The notes below the pieces were generated by a model. That model saw nothing but the letters and a program-made list of their open reading frames with translations. It had not been told where the DNA came from and made no database searches. Positions 1 to 9,426 of a stretch of DNA of 64,000 nucleotides are shown one piece after another. The number at the start of each line of letters is the position of its first letter. Within the stretch, counting starts at the first letter, position 1. The position numbers and the translations under genes are program-made. Location: positions 2,728,001 through 2,792,000 of the forward strand of contig NZ_CP013420.1 of assembly GCF_001718695.1 (NCBI RefSeq), written 5' to 3'. Source of the stretch: Burkholderia ubonensis. Lineage in GTDB: Bacteria > Pseudomonadota > Gammaproteobacteria > Burkholderiales > Burkholderiaceae.

Positions 1-315
1 CCGTTCGGCCGCACCGTCGAGCGGAAGATGGAGCGCGCGCTCGCCGACGACTACGAGACGACGCTGACCCGCGCGCTCGCGGCGATGACCGCGGACAACG
101 CGGCGCAGGTCGCGCAGCTGGCCGACCTGCACGCCCGCGTGCGCGGCTTCGGCCACGTGAAGCTGCGCAACCTCGCCGGCGTGAAGCGTGCGGAGCGCGA
201 GCTTGCGCTGCAGCTCGGCATCGACGCGGCGACGAGCGCGCACGTGCGGCATGCGCTCGACGAAGCGAAGGGCGCGGGGATGCTGAAGGGGATTCCGGTC
301 GTCGTCGCGAAGTAA
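1..315 (+). CDS. Indolepyruvate ferredoxin oxidoreductase family protein, C-terminal part (5' end outside window)
   Basis: The reading frame is open from base 1 and gives the last 104 residues of a larger protein. The segment with RGFGHVKLRNL resembles the C-terminal region (DUF6537-type) of proteobacterial indolepyruvate:ferredoxin oxidoreductases, which oxidatively decarboxylate aryl-pyruvates to aryl-acetyl-CoA. The catalytic thiamine and Fe-S domains lie upstream of the window, so the assignment rests on this tail alone. The residues near the start (PFGRTVERKMERAL) also fit that family. An 80-bp gap separates its stop from the convergent antiporter gene. Confidence 0.6.
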   Translation, partial: PFGRTVERKMERALADDYETTLTRALAAMTADNAAQVAQLADLHARVRGFGHVKLRNLAGVKRAERELALQLGIDAATSAHVRHALDEAKGAGMLKGIPVVVAK

Positions 316-394
316 CGCGGCGTGCGGGACGGTAGACGGCAAGACGGCGACGCTGCGGCGTCGCCGTTTTGCTTGGGGCGGCCCCGCGATTCGA

Positions 395-2062
395 TCAGAC
401 CAGTCCTTTCTTCCGCGTCGACAGCGCCGTCTCCGACAGGTCGATCTCGCGGAGCAGTTTCGCGAGCGTTTCGTCCGAAATCCTGCGCTCGCCGCGCATC
501 CGGTACAGCATCGAGCGCTCCGCGCGCACGGCCGCGATCTTCATCTGCAGCTCCATCGTCTCGGCTTGCTTCGCTTCGGCGCGCGGCGCGGGGCCGCCGT
601 CCGACAGCGCGGCCAGGCGGCGGCGGTACAGGTCCATCACGCGCGCGGCGACGTCCGCGCAGCGCGCGGAGCCCGATTCGTCGAGATCGACCGCGATCGC
701 GCCGTGCGCGGAATCGATCGCGCGGATCGCCGCCTGCGCGGCGGCCGAGCGCGCGGCGCGCTCTTCCTCGGCGAGCGGATTGCGGGTCGAGCGCACGCCG
801 CGCAGCAGCAGCGGCAGCCCGATCACGGCAAAGACCAGCGAACCGAGGATCACCGCCGACGCGACGAAGATCGCGGTGTCGCGGCCGGGCAGCGGCGTGC
901 CGTCGGCGAGCGCGACCGGAATCGACAGCACGCCGGCGAGCGTCACCGCGCCGCGCACGCCGCCGACCGTCATCACCGCGATCGTGCGCAGCCCGGCCAT
1001 CGTGCCGGCGAGGCCCTGGCGCGCCGCGCGGCGGCTCGCGATCCAGCGCAGCAGCCAGACCCACATGAAGCGGATCGCGTAGAGCGCGAGCATCATCGCG
1101 AGCACGTTGAGGATCATCCGGCCGACGAGCGCGTCGCTCGTGTGATGCGCGTCGACGAGCGCGCGGCCGATGATGTGCGGCAGCTGCAGGCCGAGCATGA
1201 TGAACACCATGCCGTTGAACACGAACTCGATCATCGCCCACGTGCTTTCCGCGCGCACGCGCGACGCGACGGTGCTTTTGCGGGAGAAGCTCGTGTAGTT
1301 CATCGTCATCCCGGCCGCGACGGCCGCCAGCACGCCCGACAGGTCGAGATGCTCGGCGATCAGGTACGCGGCGAACGGCACGAGCAGCGTCATCACGATC
1401 CCGGGCGCCGGGTCGCCTTCCTGCTCGGCGTTCAGGAAGCGCGTCGACAGCGCGCTGAAGATCCACGACACGGCCGCGCCCGTCGCGAGCCCGCCGGCCG
1501 CGACGATCACGAACGTGACCGACGCGTCGCGCAGCGAGAACATGCCGGTCAGCGCGGCGGCGACCGCGAACTTCAGCGCGACGAGGCCGGACGCGTCGTT
1601 CATCAGCGCCTCGCCCTCGAGGATGTGCATCAGTTGCGGCGGGATCCGGCCCTTGCCCGCGATGCCCGACAGCGCGACCGCGTCGGTCGGCGACAGCACC
1701 GCGGCGAGCGCGAACGCGATCGGCAGCGGCAACTCGGGAATCAGCCAATGCGCGAAGTAGCCCACAGCGAGTACCGTCATGAACACGAGCCCGAACGCGA
1801 GCATCAGGATCGCGCGGCGCTGCAGGTACAGCTCGCGTTTCGGAATCCGCCAGCCGTCCGCGAACAGCAGCGGCGGAATGAACAGCAGCATGAAGATTTC
1901 GGGGTCGAACGTGACGTGCAGGTTGAATTTCGGCCACGCGAGGATCGCGCCGAACGCGATCTGCATCAGCGGGAGCGGCAGCCGCAACGGCAGCACGCGC
2001 GTGAGCGCGCCGGACAGCGCGACGGTGAGCAGCAGGACCAGGACGGTGAAGACGATTTCCAT
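395..2062 (-). CDS. Na+/H+ antiporter, CPA1 (NhaP) family
   Basis: A 555-residue inner-membrane monovalent cation/proton antiporter. About twelve hydrophobic segments fill the first 400 residues. LSPTDAVALSG and the following NDASGLV carry the acidic residues that in CPA1 exchangers bind the transported cation. The last 150 residues are hydrophilic and charged, a cytoplasmic regulatory tail. The start is set at the ATG of MEIVFTVLVLLL because the first membrane helix begins there. The frame stays open further upstream, but that extension is Arg-rich and not membrane-like. Family members serve pH and Na+ or K+ homeostasis; the ion preference cannot be read from sequence. Confidence 0.85.
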   Translation of the reverse strand: MEIVFTVLVLLLTVALSGALTRVLPLRLPLPLMQIAFGAILAWPKFNLHVTFDPEIFMLLFIPPLLFADGWRIPKRELYLQRRAILMLAFGLVFMTVLAVGYFAHWLIPELPLPIAFALAAVLSPTDAVALSGIAGKGRIPPQLMHILEGEALMNDASGLVALKFAVAAALTGMFSLRDASVTFVIVAAGGLATGAAVSWIFSALSTRFLNAEQEGDPAPGIVMTLLVPFAAYLIAEHLDLSGVLAAVAAGMTMNYTSFSRKSTVASRVRAESTWAMIEFVFNGMVFIMLGLQLPHIIGRALVDAHHTSDALVGRMILNVLAMMLALYAIRFMWVWLLRWIASRRAARQGLAGTMAGLRTIAVMTVGGVRGAVTLAGVLSIPVALADGTPLPGRDTAIFVASAVILGSLVFAVIGLPLLLRGVRSTRNPLAEEERAARSAAAQAAIRAIDSAHGAIAVDLDESGSARCADVAARVMDLYRRRLAALSDGGPAPRAEAKQAETMELQMKIAAVRAERSMLYRMRGERRISDETLAKLLREIDLSETALSTRKKGLV

Positions 2063-2367
2063 CGATGCGTCGAAAGCGGGGTATGAAACGGTCGTACGGA
2101 GTGTAGCGTGCCGTCCGGACGGCTGCGTTCGAGTGCGCCGGTGCGCGCGCACCGAAATGGTGCGGCACGCATGCGCCACGGCGGTGCGCTGCTCGCGCAG
2201 GCGTGCGCGGCGGGCCGGCGCGGTGTGCGCACGAAGCTTGCTTGATGCTTGCCGGCAAGCGACAACAACAGGCAATCCGAGGGCCTATTCATGACAACTC
2301 GCAGGACATCCCACGCGCCGTCCGGTTCGTCCGCCGCCGTGTTCGCCAGCATCAGGAGGAAGGGGGT

Positions 2368-3651
2368 ATGACGATCGTGCAACAGGAGCGTCCGGCCGCG
2401 TCGCCGTACCGCTTCGAGCGGGAGGTGACGTCCGGCTTCGAGCGTCTGGCGACGCAGCATCACGACCTGACGCTCACGAGCGTGTTCCAGCCGATTTTCA
2501 GCCTGTCGCACCAGCGTGCGGTGGGCTACGAAGCGCTGCTGCGCGCACACGACACGCTCGACCGGCCGGTGTCGCCGCTCGACGTGTTCGGCGACGCGGC
2601 GCGTCACGGCGAGCTGCTGCAGCTCGACCGGCTCGCGCAGGCGCTGCATCTCGAGAACTTCGCGCTGCTCGGCGCGGAGCGCGAATGGCTGTTCCTGAAC
2701 GTGCACCCGGGCGTGCTGACCGATCCGTTCCAGGCCGCGGCGCTGCTCGCGAACCTGAAGCGCCTCGGGATGCCGCCGCGCCGCATCGTGCTCGAAGTGC
2801 TCGAGCAGCGCGCGGACGACCTCGAGCGGCTTGCCGACGCGATGCGGGAATTCCGCGCGCAGGGCTTCCTGCTCGCGCTCGACGATTTCGGCGCGGGCCA
2901 TTCGAACCTCGAGCGGATCTGGCAGCTGAATCCGGACATCGTGAAGCTCGATCGCATCATGCTGTCGCACGCGGCGCACCGCACCGGGCTCACCGCGATC
3001 CTGCACGGTCTGGTCACGCTGCTGCACGAGGCCGGCAAGCTGGTGCTGGTCGAAGGGATCGAGACCGAGCACGAAGCGCAGATCGCGCTGTCGTGCGAGG
3101 CCGATTTCGTGCAGGGCTACTTCTTCGGCCGGCCGGCGCCGGGGCTGCCCGACAGCGCGGCCGCGACCGCGTGCATCGGCGAGCTGACCGAGCGTTTTCG
3201 CCTGCAGACCGACGCGCGCGAGCGGCGCGAGGCGCAGCGGCTCGCGCCGTACCTGCGCGCGTTCGAGCGCGCGGCCGAGCGCCTCGCGGCCGGCGAGCCG
3301 CTCGACGAGGTGTGCTGGAATTTCCTCGCGCTCGACGGTGCGGCGCGCTGCTTCCTGCTCGACGCGCAGGGCCGGCAGGCGGGCCGCAACGTCGTGCTGC
3401 GCGCCGATCGCGCAACCCGCGAGACGCGCTTTCTGCCGCTCGCGGACGCGCAGGGCGCGAACTGGCTGCGGCGGCCGTACTTCCGCACGGCGATCGCCGA
3501 GCCGGGCCGCGTGCAGGTGACGCGGCCGTACCTGTCGATCAACGAGGCGCAGCCGTGCGTGACGCTGTCGGTCGCGATCCGCGTGGGCGATGCGCTGCGC
3601 GTGCTGTGCGGGGATATCGACTGGGGGGATGACGACGCCGCCGCGGGGTAG
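2368..3651 (+). CDS. EAL-domain cyclic-di-GMP phosphodiesterase with C-terminal sensor-like domain
   Basis: A 427-residue protein. Residues about 35-275 are an EAL domain, which hydrolyses c-di-GMP to pGpG. It keeps the EALLR motif (residues 55-59), the LEVLEQ segment, DDFGAG (172-177), DIVKLDR, EGIET and the final QGYFFGRP, so the metal ligands look intact and activity is likely. There is no GGDEF domain and no membrane helix. Residues about 280-427 form a second domain with a Cache/PDC-like pattern (RCFLLDAQG, YFRTAI, PCVTLSVAIR), probably a ligand sensor. The start is chosen by a strong AGGAGGA ribosome site seven bases before the ATG. Confidence 0.87.
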   Translation: MTIVQQERPAASPYRFEREVTSGFERLATQHHDLTLTSVFQPIFSLSHQRAVGYEALLRAHDTLDRPVSPLDVFGDAARHGELLQLDRLAQALHLENFALLGAEREWLFLNVHPGVLTDPFQAAALLANLKRLGMPPRRIVLEVLEQRADDLERLADAMREFRAQGFLLALDDFGAGHSNLERIWQLNPDIVKLDRIMLSHAAHRTGLTAILHGLVTLLHEAGKLVLVEGIETEHEAQIALSCEADFVQGYFFGRPAPGLPDSAAATACIGELTERFRLQTDARERREAQRLAPYLRAFERAAERLAAGEPLDEVCWNFLALDGAARCFLLDAQGRQAGRNVVLRADRATRETRFLPLADAQGANWLRRPYFRTAIAEPGRVQVTRPYLSINEAQPCVTLSVAIRVGDALRVLCGDIDWGDDDAAAG

Positions 3652-3839
3652 GGCGTTGCGCTCCGCGCGGGCAGTTTCGTGACGCGCGTCATTCCGGTGC
3701 GTCGCTCGTCCCGTTCGGATGGCCGTTTGCGCAGCGGCCGCCGGCGCACGCGTTGCCGAGCGGCATGCCCGGTGAACTGGCGGCGGTCGCGCCGCTCGGC
3801 TAGGATGCACGAATCGTCATACCGATTCGCGAGCCGCCG

Positions 3840-4568
3840 ATGATCCGAACCGCTGCCTCTTCCGTCCTGCTCGAAGTGATCGCCGCGACCGTCGGCGATG
3901 CGAAGGTCGCCGCCCGCGCGGGCGCCGACCGTCTCGAACTCGTCACCGCGATCGGCGAGGGCGGGCTGACGCCGAGCGTCGGCCTGATCGAGGCCGTCGT
4001 CGCCGCGGTGCCGATTCCCGTCAACGTGATCGTGCGGCCGCACAGCCGGTCGTTCGTCTACGACGCCGACGATCTCCGGGTGATCGAGCGCGACGTGCGC
4101 GCGGCGGTCGCGGCCGGCGCGAACGGCGTCGTGTTCGGCGCGCTCGATGCGCGCGGCGACATCGATCTCGGTGCGCTCGCGCGCATCGCCGGCGCCGCCG
4201 ACGGCCGCGCGCTCACGTTCCATCGCGCGTTCGACGTCGCGCGCGACCTCAACGCCGCATTCGACGCGCTGCTGCGCGTGCCGGCCGTCACGTCGGTGCT
4301 GACCTCGGGCGGCCATCCGTCGGTGCTCGACGCGGCCGCGACGATCGCGCGGATGGTGCGGCGCGCGGAGGGCTCGTCGTGCACGGTGCTGGCCGGCTCG
4401 GGGCTGACCGCCGACGCGGTCGGCGACTTCGTCAGGACGACCGGCGTGCGCGCGGTGCATTTCGGCTCGGGCGTGCGCCCGCGCGGCGAGGTGCTCGCGC
4501 CCGTCGACGAGCGGCTCGTCGCGAAGGTGCGCGCGGTGCTGGACGGGAGCGAGCCATCCGCGCGCTGA
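3840..4568 (+). CDS. cutC: Copper homeostasis protein CutC
   Basis: A 242-residue TIM-barrel protein of the CutC family. Matches include LLEVIAAT at the N-terminus, AGADRLELVTAIGEGGLTPS, the segment around NVIVRPHSRSFVY, LTFHRAFDVARD and ILTSGG near the centre. Length is normal for the family. CutC was named for copper tolerance in E. coli, but its biochemical role is uncertain, so the name should be taken as a family label. It stands alone behind a 188-bp gap and ends at a bidirectional terminator shared with bioB. The start is the ATG directly before the conserved N-terminal strand. Confidence 0.88.
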   Translation: MIRTAASSVLLEVIAATVGDAKVAARAGADRLELVTAIGEGGLTPSVGLIEAVVAAVPIPVNVIVRPHSRSFVYDADDLRVIERDVRAAVAAGANGVVFGALDARGDIDLGALARIAGAADGRALTFHRAFDVARDLNAAFDALLRVPAVTSVLTSGGHPSVLDAAATIARMVRRAEGSSCTVLAGSGLTADAVGDFVRTTGVRAVHFGSGVRPRGEVLAPVDERLVAKVRAVLDGSEPSAR

Positions 4569-4604
4569 GGGTGTGGACGGTCAGCGTGCGATAGGCGCTG
4601 AACG

Positions 4605-4632
4605 AAAAAAGCCGGGGCATGCCCCGGCTTCT
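4605..4632. terminator. Bidirectional intrinsic terminator between cutC and bioB
   Basis: A perfect 8-bp inverted repeat, GCCGGGGC-AT-GCCCCGGC, is flanked by a run of A on the left and TT on the right. It can end both the rightward cutC transcript and the leftward bio operon. Confidence 0.85.
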
Positions 4633-4664
4633 GCATTGCGCGGCGCTCGCCGCTTACGCGCCCA

Positions 4665-5684
4665 TTAAGCGTCCGAGCCGAGCGCGTCCGCCTGGCTCGC
4701 GCGAATCCCGAGGCGCTCGAACAGCGCGCGATCGCGCTGGGTCTGCGGGTTGCTGGTGGTCAGCAGCTGGTCGCCGTAGAACATCGAGTTCGCGCCCGCG
4801 AGGAAGCACATCGCCTGCAGCCCGTCGTCGAGCTGCTCGCGGCCGGCCGACAGCCGCACCACGGCCTTCGGCATCGTGATCCGCGCGACCGCGATCGTGC
4901 GGACGAACTCGAACGGGTCGAGCGCCGCGGTGCCTTCGAGCGGCGTGCCCTCGATCGCGACCAGGTTGTTGATCGGCACCGAATCCGGATACGGGTTCAG
5001 GTTCGCGAGCTGCGTGATCAGGCCCGCGCGCTCGCGGCGCGACTCGCCCATCCCGATGATCCCGCCGCAGCACACGTTGATGCCCGCGTCGCGCACGCGG
5101 TCGAGCGTGTCGAGGCGATCCTGGTAGGTGCGCGTCGAGATGATCTGGCCGTAGAACTCCGGCGACGTGTCGAGGTTGTGGTTGTAGTAGTCGAGGCCCG
5201 CGTCGGCGAGCGCCTTCGCCTGCTCGTCTTCCAGCATGCCGAGCGTCATGCAGGTCTCGAGCCCCATCTCCTTCACGCCGCGCACCATCTCGGTCAGCGC
5301 CGGCATGTGGCGCTCCTTCGGGTTGCGCCACGCGGCGCCCATGCAGAAGCGGCTCGCGCCGTTCGCCTTCGCGGCGCGCGCGGCGTCGAGCACCGCGTCG
5401 ACATCCATCAGCTTCTCGGCCTTCAGCCCCGTGTCGTGATGCGACGACTGCGAGCAGTAGCCGCAATCCTCCTCGCAGCCGCCCGTCTTGATCGACAGCA
5501 GCGTCGACAGCTGCACCGCGTTCGCGTCGAAGTGCTCGCGGTGCACCTGCTGCGCGCGGAACATCAGGTCGTTGAACGGCAGCTCGAACAGCGCGACGAC
5601 GTCGGCGACGCGCCAGCGCTGCGCGGCCGGAGCGGCCACGGGGATTGCGTCGGGTTGCACTGCGGCAGTCTGGGCTTGGGTCAT
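4665..5684 (-). CDS. bioB: Biotin synthase
   Basis: A 339-residue radical-SAM enzyme that inserts sulfur into dethiobiotin, the last step of biotin synthesis. The radical-SAM cysteines are Cys70, Cys74 and Cys77 in [11 protein letters not shown]. The MTLGML and GICCGGI-like segments (here [12 protein letters not shown]) and [12 protein letters not shown] are typical of BioB, whose second [2Fe-2S] cluster supplies the sulfur. It is the last gene of the bioA-bioF-bioD-bioB operon, 40 bp after bioD, and ends just before the shared terminator. The start ATG precedes a variable Ala/Gln-rich N-terminus, normal for this genus. Confidence 0.97.
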   Translation of the reverse strand: MTQAQTAAVQPDAIPVAAPAAQRWRVADVVALFELPFNDLMFRAQQVHREHFDANAVQLSTLLSIKTGGCEEDCGYCSQSSHHDTGLKAEKLMDVDAVLDAARAAKANGASRFCMGAAWRNPKERHMPALTEMVRGVKEMGLETCMTLGMLEDEQAKALADAGLDYYNHNLDTSPEFYGQIISTRTYQDRLDTLDRVRDAGINVCCGGIIGMGESRRERAGLITQLANLNPYPDSVPINNLVAIEGTPLEGTAALDPFEFVRTIAVARITMPKAVVRLSAGREQLDDGLQAMCFLAGANSMFYGDQLLTTSNPQTQRDRALFERLGIRASQADALGSDA

Positions 5685-5724
5685 ATCGTTGTTCCTGGGT
5701 GCGGGGAAATGGGGTGCTTCAATG

Positions 5725-6444
5725 TCAATGCTGCGCGGCGCGCAGCGTGTCGATGAGCGCGGCGACGTCGAGCGTCGCCGCGGCGGATTCGGGGGCGGCC
5801 GGCGCCAGGTGCGGAATGCGGCCGATCAGCGGCGCGCCGTGCTCGCGGGCGAGCCAGTCGCGCAGCGTCGCGACGTTCTCGTCCTGGAACGACATCGCCG
5901 GATCGACGTGGTTCGCGACCCAGCCGGCGAGCGTGAGCCCGCGTTGGCGAATCGCGTCGGCGGTCAAGAGCGCGTGGCTGATGCAGCCGAGCCGCACGCC
6001 GACGACGAGCACGACCGGCACGCCGAGCGCGACCGCGAGGTCGGCCATGTCGCGCGTGCCGGTGAGCGGCACGCGGAAGCCGCCGGCGCCCTCGACGACG
6101 ACGACGTCCGCGCGCGTCAGCGCTTCGCGATGGCACGCGACGATCGTGTCGAGGTCGAGCGTCACGCCTTCCTGCGCGGCGGCGAGGTGGGGGGCCGCCG
6201 GCGCCTTCAGCAGGAACGGCGTGCGCAATTCGGGCGGCAGCACGACGTTCGCGGCCGCGTCGAGCTGGTCGGCGTCCTCGTTGCGCCACACGCCGTCCTG
6301 CTCGTACGCGCCGGCCGCGACCGGTTTCAGCGCGGCCGCGCGCAGGCCCAGCCGCGCGAAGCCGTGCAGCAGCGCGGCGGACACGAAGGTCTTGCCGATC
6401 TCGGTATCGGTGCCGGTGACGAACAGCGACAGCGGCGGGCTCAT
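5725..6444 (-). CDS. bioD: ATP-dependent dethiobiotin synthetase
   Basis: A 239-residue enzyme that closes the ureido ring of dethiobiotin from 7,8-diaminopelargonate, CO2 and ATP. The P-loop [10 protein letters not shown] lies near residues 10-19, and [13 protein letters not shown] is the conserved BioD core. Its ATG overlaps the bioF stop in ATGA, which implies translational coupling. Length matches the family. Confidence 0.96.
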   Translation of the reverse strand: MSPPLSLFVTGTDTEIGKTFVSAALLHGFARLGLRAAALKPVAAGAYEQDGVWRNEDADQLDAAANVVLPPELRTPFLLKAPAAPHLAAAQEGVTLDLDTIVACHREALTRADVVVVEGAGGFRVPLTGTRDMADLAVALGVPVVLVVGVRLGCISHALLTADAIRQRGLTLAGWVANHVDPAMSFQDENVATLRDWLAREHGAPLIGRIPHLAPAAPESAAATLDVAALIDTLRAAQH

Positions 6445-7658
6445 GCGGCTTCCCGCCGGTTCGCTTCGACGGAGGCCGCCGCCTCGTCGCTGGCGGCGAT
6501 CAGCGCCGCTTCGAGCCGCGCGAGATCGTCGAACGAATGCGCGGCCGACAGCGAGATGCGCAGCCGCGACGTGCCGGCCGGCACGGTCGGCGGCCGGATC
6601 GCGGGCACCCACAGGCCGTGCGCGTCGAGCGCGCGCATCGCGGCGAGGGTCGCATCGTTGCTGCCGATCACGAGCGGCTGCACGGCCGTGTGCGAATCGA
6701 CCGGCTGCCAGCGCGTGCTGCGCAACAGCACGCGGGTGCGCTCGATCAGCGCGGCGAGATGCGCGCGCCGCGCGTCGCCTTCGTCGCCGGCGATCACCTT
6801 CAGGCTCGTCGACACCGCATGCGCGACCGCGGGCGGCGCGGCCGTCGTGAAGATGTAGCTGCGCGCGCGCTGGATCATCCATTCGATCACCGTCTCGTGC
6901 GCGACGACGAACGCGCCCGCGACGCCGGCCGCCTTGCCGAGCGTGCCGACGTACACGAGGTTCGGCGAGCGCAGCGCCGCGGCCGCGAGCGCGCCGCGCC
7001 CTTGCGGGCCGAGCACGCCGAAGCCGTGCGCGTCGTCGACGACGAGCCACGCGCCGTGCCGCTCGGCCAAAGCGACGAGCTCGGGCAGCGGCGCGAGGTC
7101 GCCGTCCATGCTGAACACGGTGTCGCTGACGATCAGCTTCGTCTTCGCATCGGATGCTTCGAGCAGCGCGGCGAGCGCGGCCGTGTCCGCATGCGGGTAG
7201 ACCTGCACGTGCGCGCGCGACAGGCGCATCCCGTCGATCAGCGACGCATGGTTCAGCGCGTCGGAGAAGATCGTCGCGCCCTTGCCCGACAGCGCGGTCA
7301 TCGCGGCGAGGTTCGCCATGTAGCCGGTGCTGAAGTACAGCGCGCGCGGCGCATCGGAGAACCCGCCGGAAAAGCCGGCGAGCTCGTCCTCGAGCCGCGC
7401 GTGCGCGCGAGAGTGGCCGCCGAGCAGGTGCGAGCCGCCGCTGCCGGAGCCGTAGCGCTGCGCGCCTTCGCCGAACGCGGCGACGAGCGCCGGATGCGCG
7501 GCGAGGCCGAGGTAGTCGTTGCTCGCGAAGCCGACGATCGTGCGGCCGTCGACGCTCATGTGCGCGTCGCACGCGGTGTCCGCTGTGCGGCGCGTGCGGC
7601 GCAGGCCTTGCGCGTCGAGCTCGGCGAGGCCGCGCTGCAGGGTGTCGAGCAGGGTCAT
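6441..7658 (-). CDS. bioF: 8-amino-7-oxononanoate synthase
   Basis: A 405-residue PLP enzyme that condenses a pimeloyl thioester with L-alanine. It carries [22 protein letters not shown], the [10 protein letters not shown] motif (Asp and His contact the cofactor) and [12 protein letters not shown], whose lysine forms the Schiff base. The start codon overlaps the bioA stop and the stop overlaps the bioD start (both ATGA), so the three genes are read as one coupled unit. It belongs to the alpha-oxoamine synthase family; operon context settles it as BioF rather than KBL. Confidence 0.96.
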   Translation of the reverse strand: MTLLDTLQRGLAELDAQGLRRTRRTADTACDAHMSVDGRTIVGFASNDYLGLAAHPALVAAFGEGAQRYGSGSGGSHLLGGHSRAHARLEDELAGFSGGFSDAPRALYFSTGYMANLAAMTALSGKGATIFSDALNHASLIDGMRLSRAHVQVYPHADTAALAALLEASDAKTKLIVSDTVFSMDGDLAPLPELVALAERHGAWLVVDDAHGFGVLGPQGRGALAAAALRSPNLVYVGTLGKAAGVAGAFVVAHETVIEWMIQRARSYIFTTAAPPAVAHAVSTSLKVIAGDEGDARRAHLAALIERTRVLLRSTRWQPVDSHTAVQPLVIGSNDATLAAMRALDAHGLWVPAIRPPTVPAGTSRLRISLSAAHSFDDLARLEAALIAASDEAAASVEANRREAA

Positions 7659-9001
7659 CGGGCGATCTCCTCGAGGGTGGCGTCGAGCGTGTCGCGCGTG
7701 CGCTGCGCGAGCCACGCGATGTCGTCGTCGCTCATCACGTACGGCGGCATCAGGTAGACGGTCGTGCCGATCGGGCGCAGCAGCAGCTCGCGTTCGAGCG
7801 CGCGTTCGAAGAAGCGCCGCGAGAAGCCGCGCGCCGCGTCGCCGTCGAGCGCGACGTCGAACGCGAACAGCGTGCCGCGCTCGCGCAGGTGGCGCACCTG
7901 CGGATGCGCGGCGAGCGGCGCGAGCGCGTCGCGCAGCGCGGCGGAGTGGCGCGCGTTGCGCGCGAGCACGTCGTCGCGCGCGAACAGGTCGAGCGTCGCG
8001 AGCGCCGCGCGGCACGCGAGCGGGTTGCCGGTGTACGAATGCGAATGCAGGAAGCCGCGCGTCGTGTCGTCGTGGTAGAACGCCGCGAAGATCTCGTCGC
8101 GCGACAGCACCAGCGACAGCGGCAGGTAGCCGCCGCTGATGCCTTTCGACAGGCACAGGAAATCGGGCCACACGCCGGCCTGCTCGCACGCGAAGAAGGT
8201 GCCGGTGCGCCCGCAGCCGACCGCGATCTCGTCGGCGATCAGGTGCACGCCGAATTCGTCGCACAGCGCGCGCAGCCCGCGCACGTACGACGGATCGTGC
8301 ATCGCCATGCCCGCCGCGCACTGCACGAGCGGCTCGACGATCAGCGCGGCGATCCTGCCGTCGCGCTCGACGAACAGGCGCCGCACGTCGGCGAGCGCGC
8401 GGCCCGCGACGTCGGCGGCCGTCTCGCCCGGCTGCGCGAGCCGCGCGTCGGGCGACGCGACGACGTGCGCGTGGCGGATCAGCGGTTCGTATGCATCCTT
8501 GAACAGCGCGACGTCGGTGACGGCGAGCGCGCCGATCGTCTCGCCGTGATAGCTGTTCGCGACGCAGACGAATTCCTGCTTGCCCGCGTGGCCGCGATTG
8601 CGCCATGCGTGGAAGCTCATCTTCAGCGCGATCTCGACGGCGGACGCGCCGTCCGACGCGAAGAACGCATGGCCGAGCGTGTGCTGCGTGAGCGCGGCGA
8701 GCCGTTCGGCGAGCTCGATCGCGGGTTCGTGCGTGCAGCCCGCGAGCATCGCGTGCTCGAGCGTGTCGAGCTGGTCCTTCAGCGCGGCGTTGATGTCCGG
8801 GTTCGCATGGCCGAACAGGTTGACCCACCACGAGCTGATCGCGTCGAAGTAGCGGCGGCCGTCGCGGTCGTACAGCCACAGGCCCGCGCCGCGCGCGACG
8901 GGAATGAGCGGCAGCCGCTCGTGGTGCTTCATCTGGGTGCAGGGGTGCCAGACCGCGCGCAGGCTGCGCGCGACCCAGTCGTCGGTCGCTTGCGTACTCA
9001 A
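7655..9001 (-). CDS. bioA: Adenosylmethionine-8-amino-7-oxononanoate aminotransferase
   Basis: A 448-residue class III aminotransferase that makes 7,8-diaminopelargonate using S-adenosylmethionine as amino donor. [10 protein letters not shown] near the N-terminus and [13 protein letters not shown] are BioA signatures, [17 protein letters not shown] holds the conserved PLP Asp, and the lysine in [11 protein letters not shown] binds PLP. I place the start at a TTG (LSTQATDDW) because a GGAG lies six bases upstream and homologous proteins begin near here; the frame stays open for 33 more codons upstream. First gene of the bio operon. Confidence 0.93.
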   Translation of the reverse strand: MSTQATDDWVARSLRAVWHPCTQMKHHERLPLIPVARGAGLWLYDRDGRRYFDAISSWWVNLFGHANPDINAALKDQLDTLEHAMLAGCTHEPAIELAERLAALTQHTLGHAFFASDGASAVEIALKMSFHAWRNRGHAGKQEFVCVANSYHGETIGALAVTDVALFKDAYEPLIRHAHVVASPDARLAQPGETAADVAGRALADVRRLFVERDGRIAALIVEPLVQCAAGMAMHDPSYVRGLRALCDEFGVHLIADEIAVGCGRTGTFFACEQAGVWPDFLCLSKGISGGYLPLSLVLSRDEIFAAFYHDDTTRGFLHSHSYTGNPLACRAALATLDLFARDDVLARNARHSAALRDALAPLAAHPQVRHLRERGTLFAFDVALDGDAARGFSRRFFERALERELLLRPIGTTVYLMPPYVMSDDDIAWLAQRTRDTLDATLEEIAR

Positions 9002-9091
9002 AACGGCTCCGGTGAAAAACAGGCGGCGCGCGGCGTCGTGCGGGACGCGTTGCGGCCGGTATCGGATGACGGCCATGCAGGCCGTCAGGGC

Positions 9092-9119
9092 GGCATGCAA
9101 AACACGGCATGCAAAACAC
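9092..9119 (-). repeat. Two perfect 14-bp tandem repeats in the bioA leader
   Basis: GGCATGCAAAACAC occurs twice without a gap, between the candidate promoter and the bioA start. Each unit includes a GCATGC palindrome. It could be a regulator site or a simple duplication. Confidence 0.8.
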
Positions 9120-9130
9120 GAAACGCGCTG

Positions 9131-9136
9131 AGATTA
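9131..9136 (-). promoter_or_regulatory. Candidate -10 element of the bio operon
   Basis: On the minus strand TAATCT lies about 130 bases upstream of the bioA TTG. A weak -35 match (GTGCAA) is 17 bases further up. This would give a 5' leader of about 120 nt containing the 14-bp tandem repeat. Inferred from sequence alone. Confidence 0.3.
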
Positions 9137-9426
9137 GCGTGTTCCGCCGCGCGTTGCACTACCGGTTACAAACGCCGCGAAGCCTTGGCTGGCGGGAGTT
9201 CGGCGCAGATCCGGGCGGCTCGGGACGGTACGGCCCAGAAGCCCAGAAATGCGTGCAGATGACGACGTCCGAGTGACGCGCCCCAGTAGAAAAAAATCAA
9301 TGATCCATCGGTCCGGAATGCGCAGGAAACGGGGTGCGAAGGCGCGCAGGCCGACGCGCGGCGGCGTCGACGCGCAAGCGAACGGGAAACGAAACAGGGG
9401 ATCGGGTGGGTCGGGCGAACGCGCGA

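Larger units (their letters stand above)
9002..9426. other. 425-bp non-coding region upstream of bioA
   Basis: I see no gene here. It holds the bio leader, the 14-bp tandem repeat and the candidate promoter at its left side. The right half is the 3' flank of the secreted hydrolase gene; a T-run on the minus strand near 9292-9298 lacks a clear GC stem, so I do not call a terminator. Confidence 0.6.

Noticed and set aside
9160..9178. E. coli-type BirA operator (TTTGTAACCGGT on the minus strand)
   Set aside because: It matches only part of one half-site, there is no second half at the right distance, and the BirA here lacks a DNA-binding domain.
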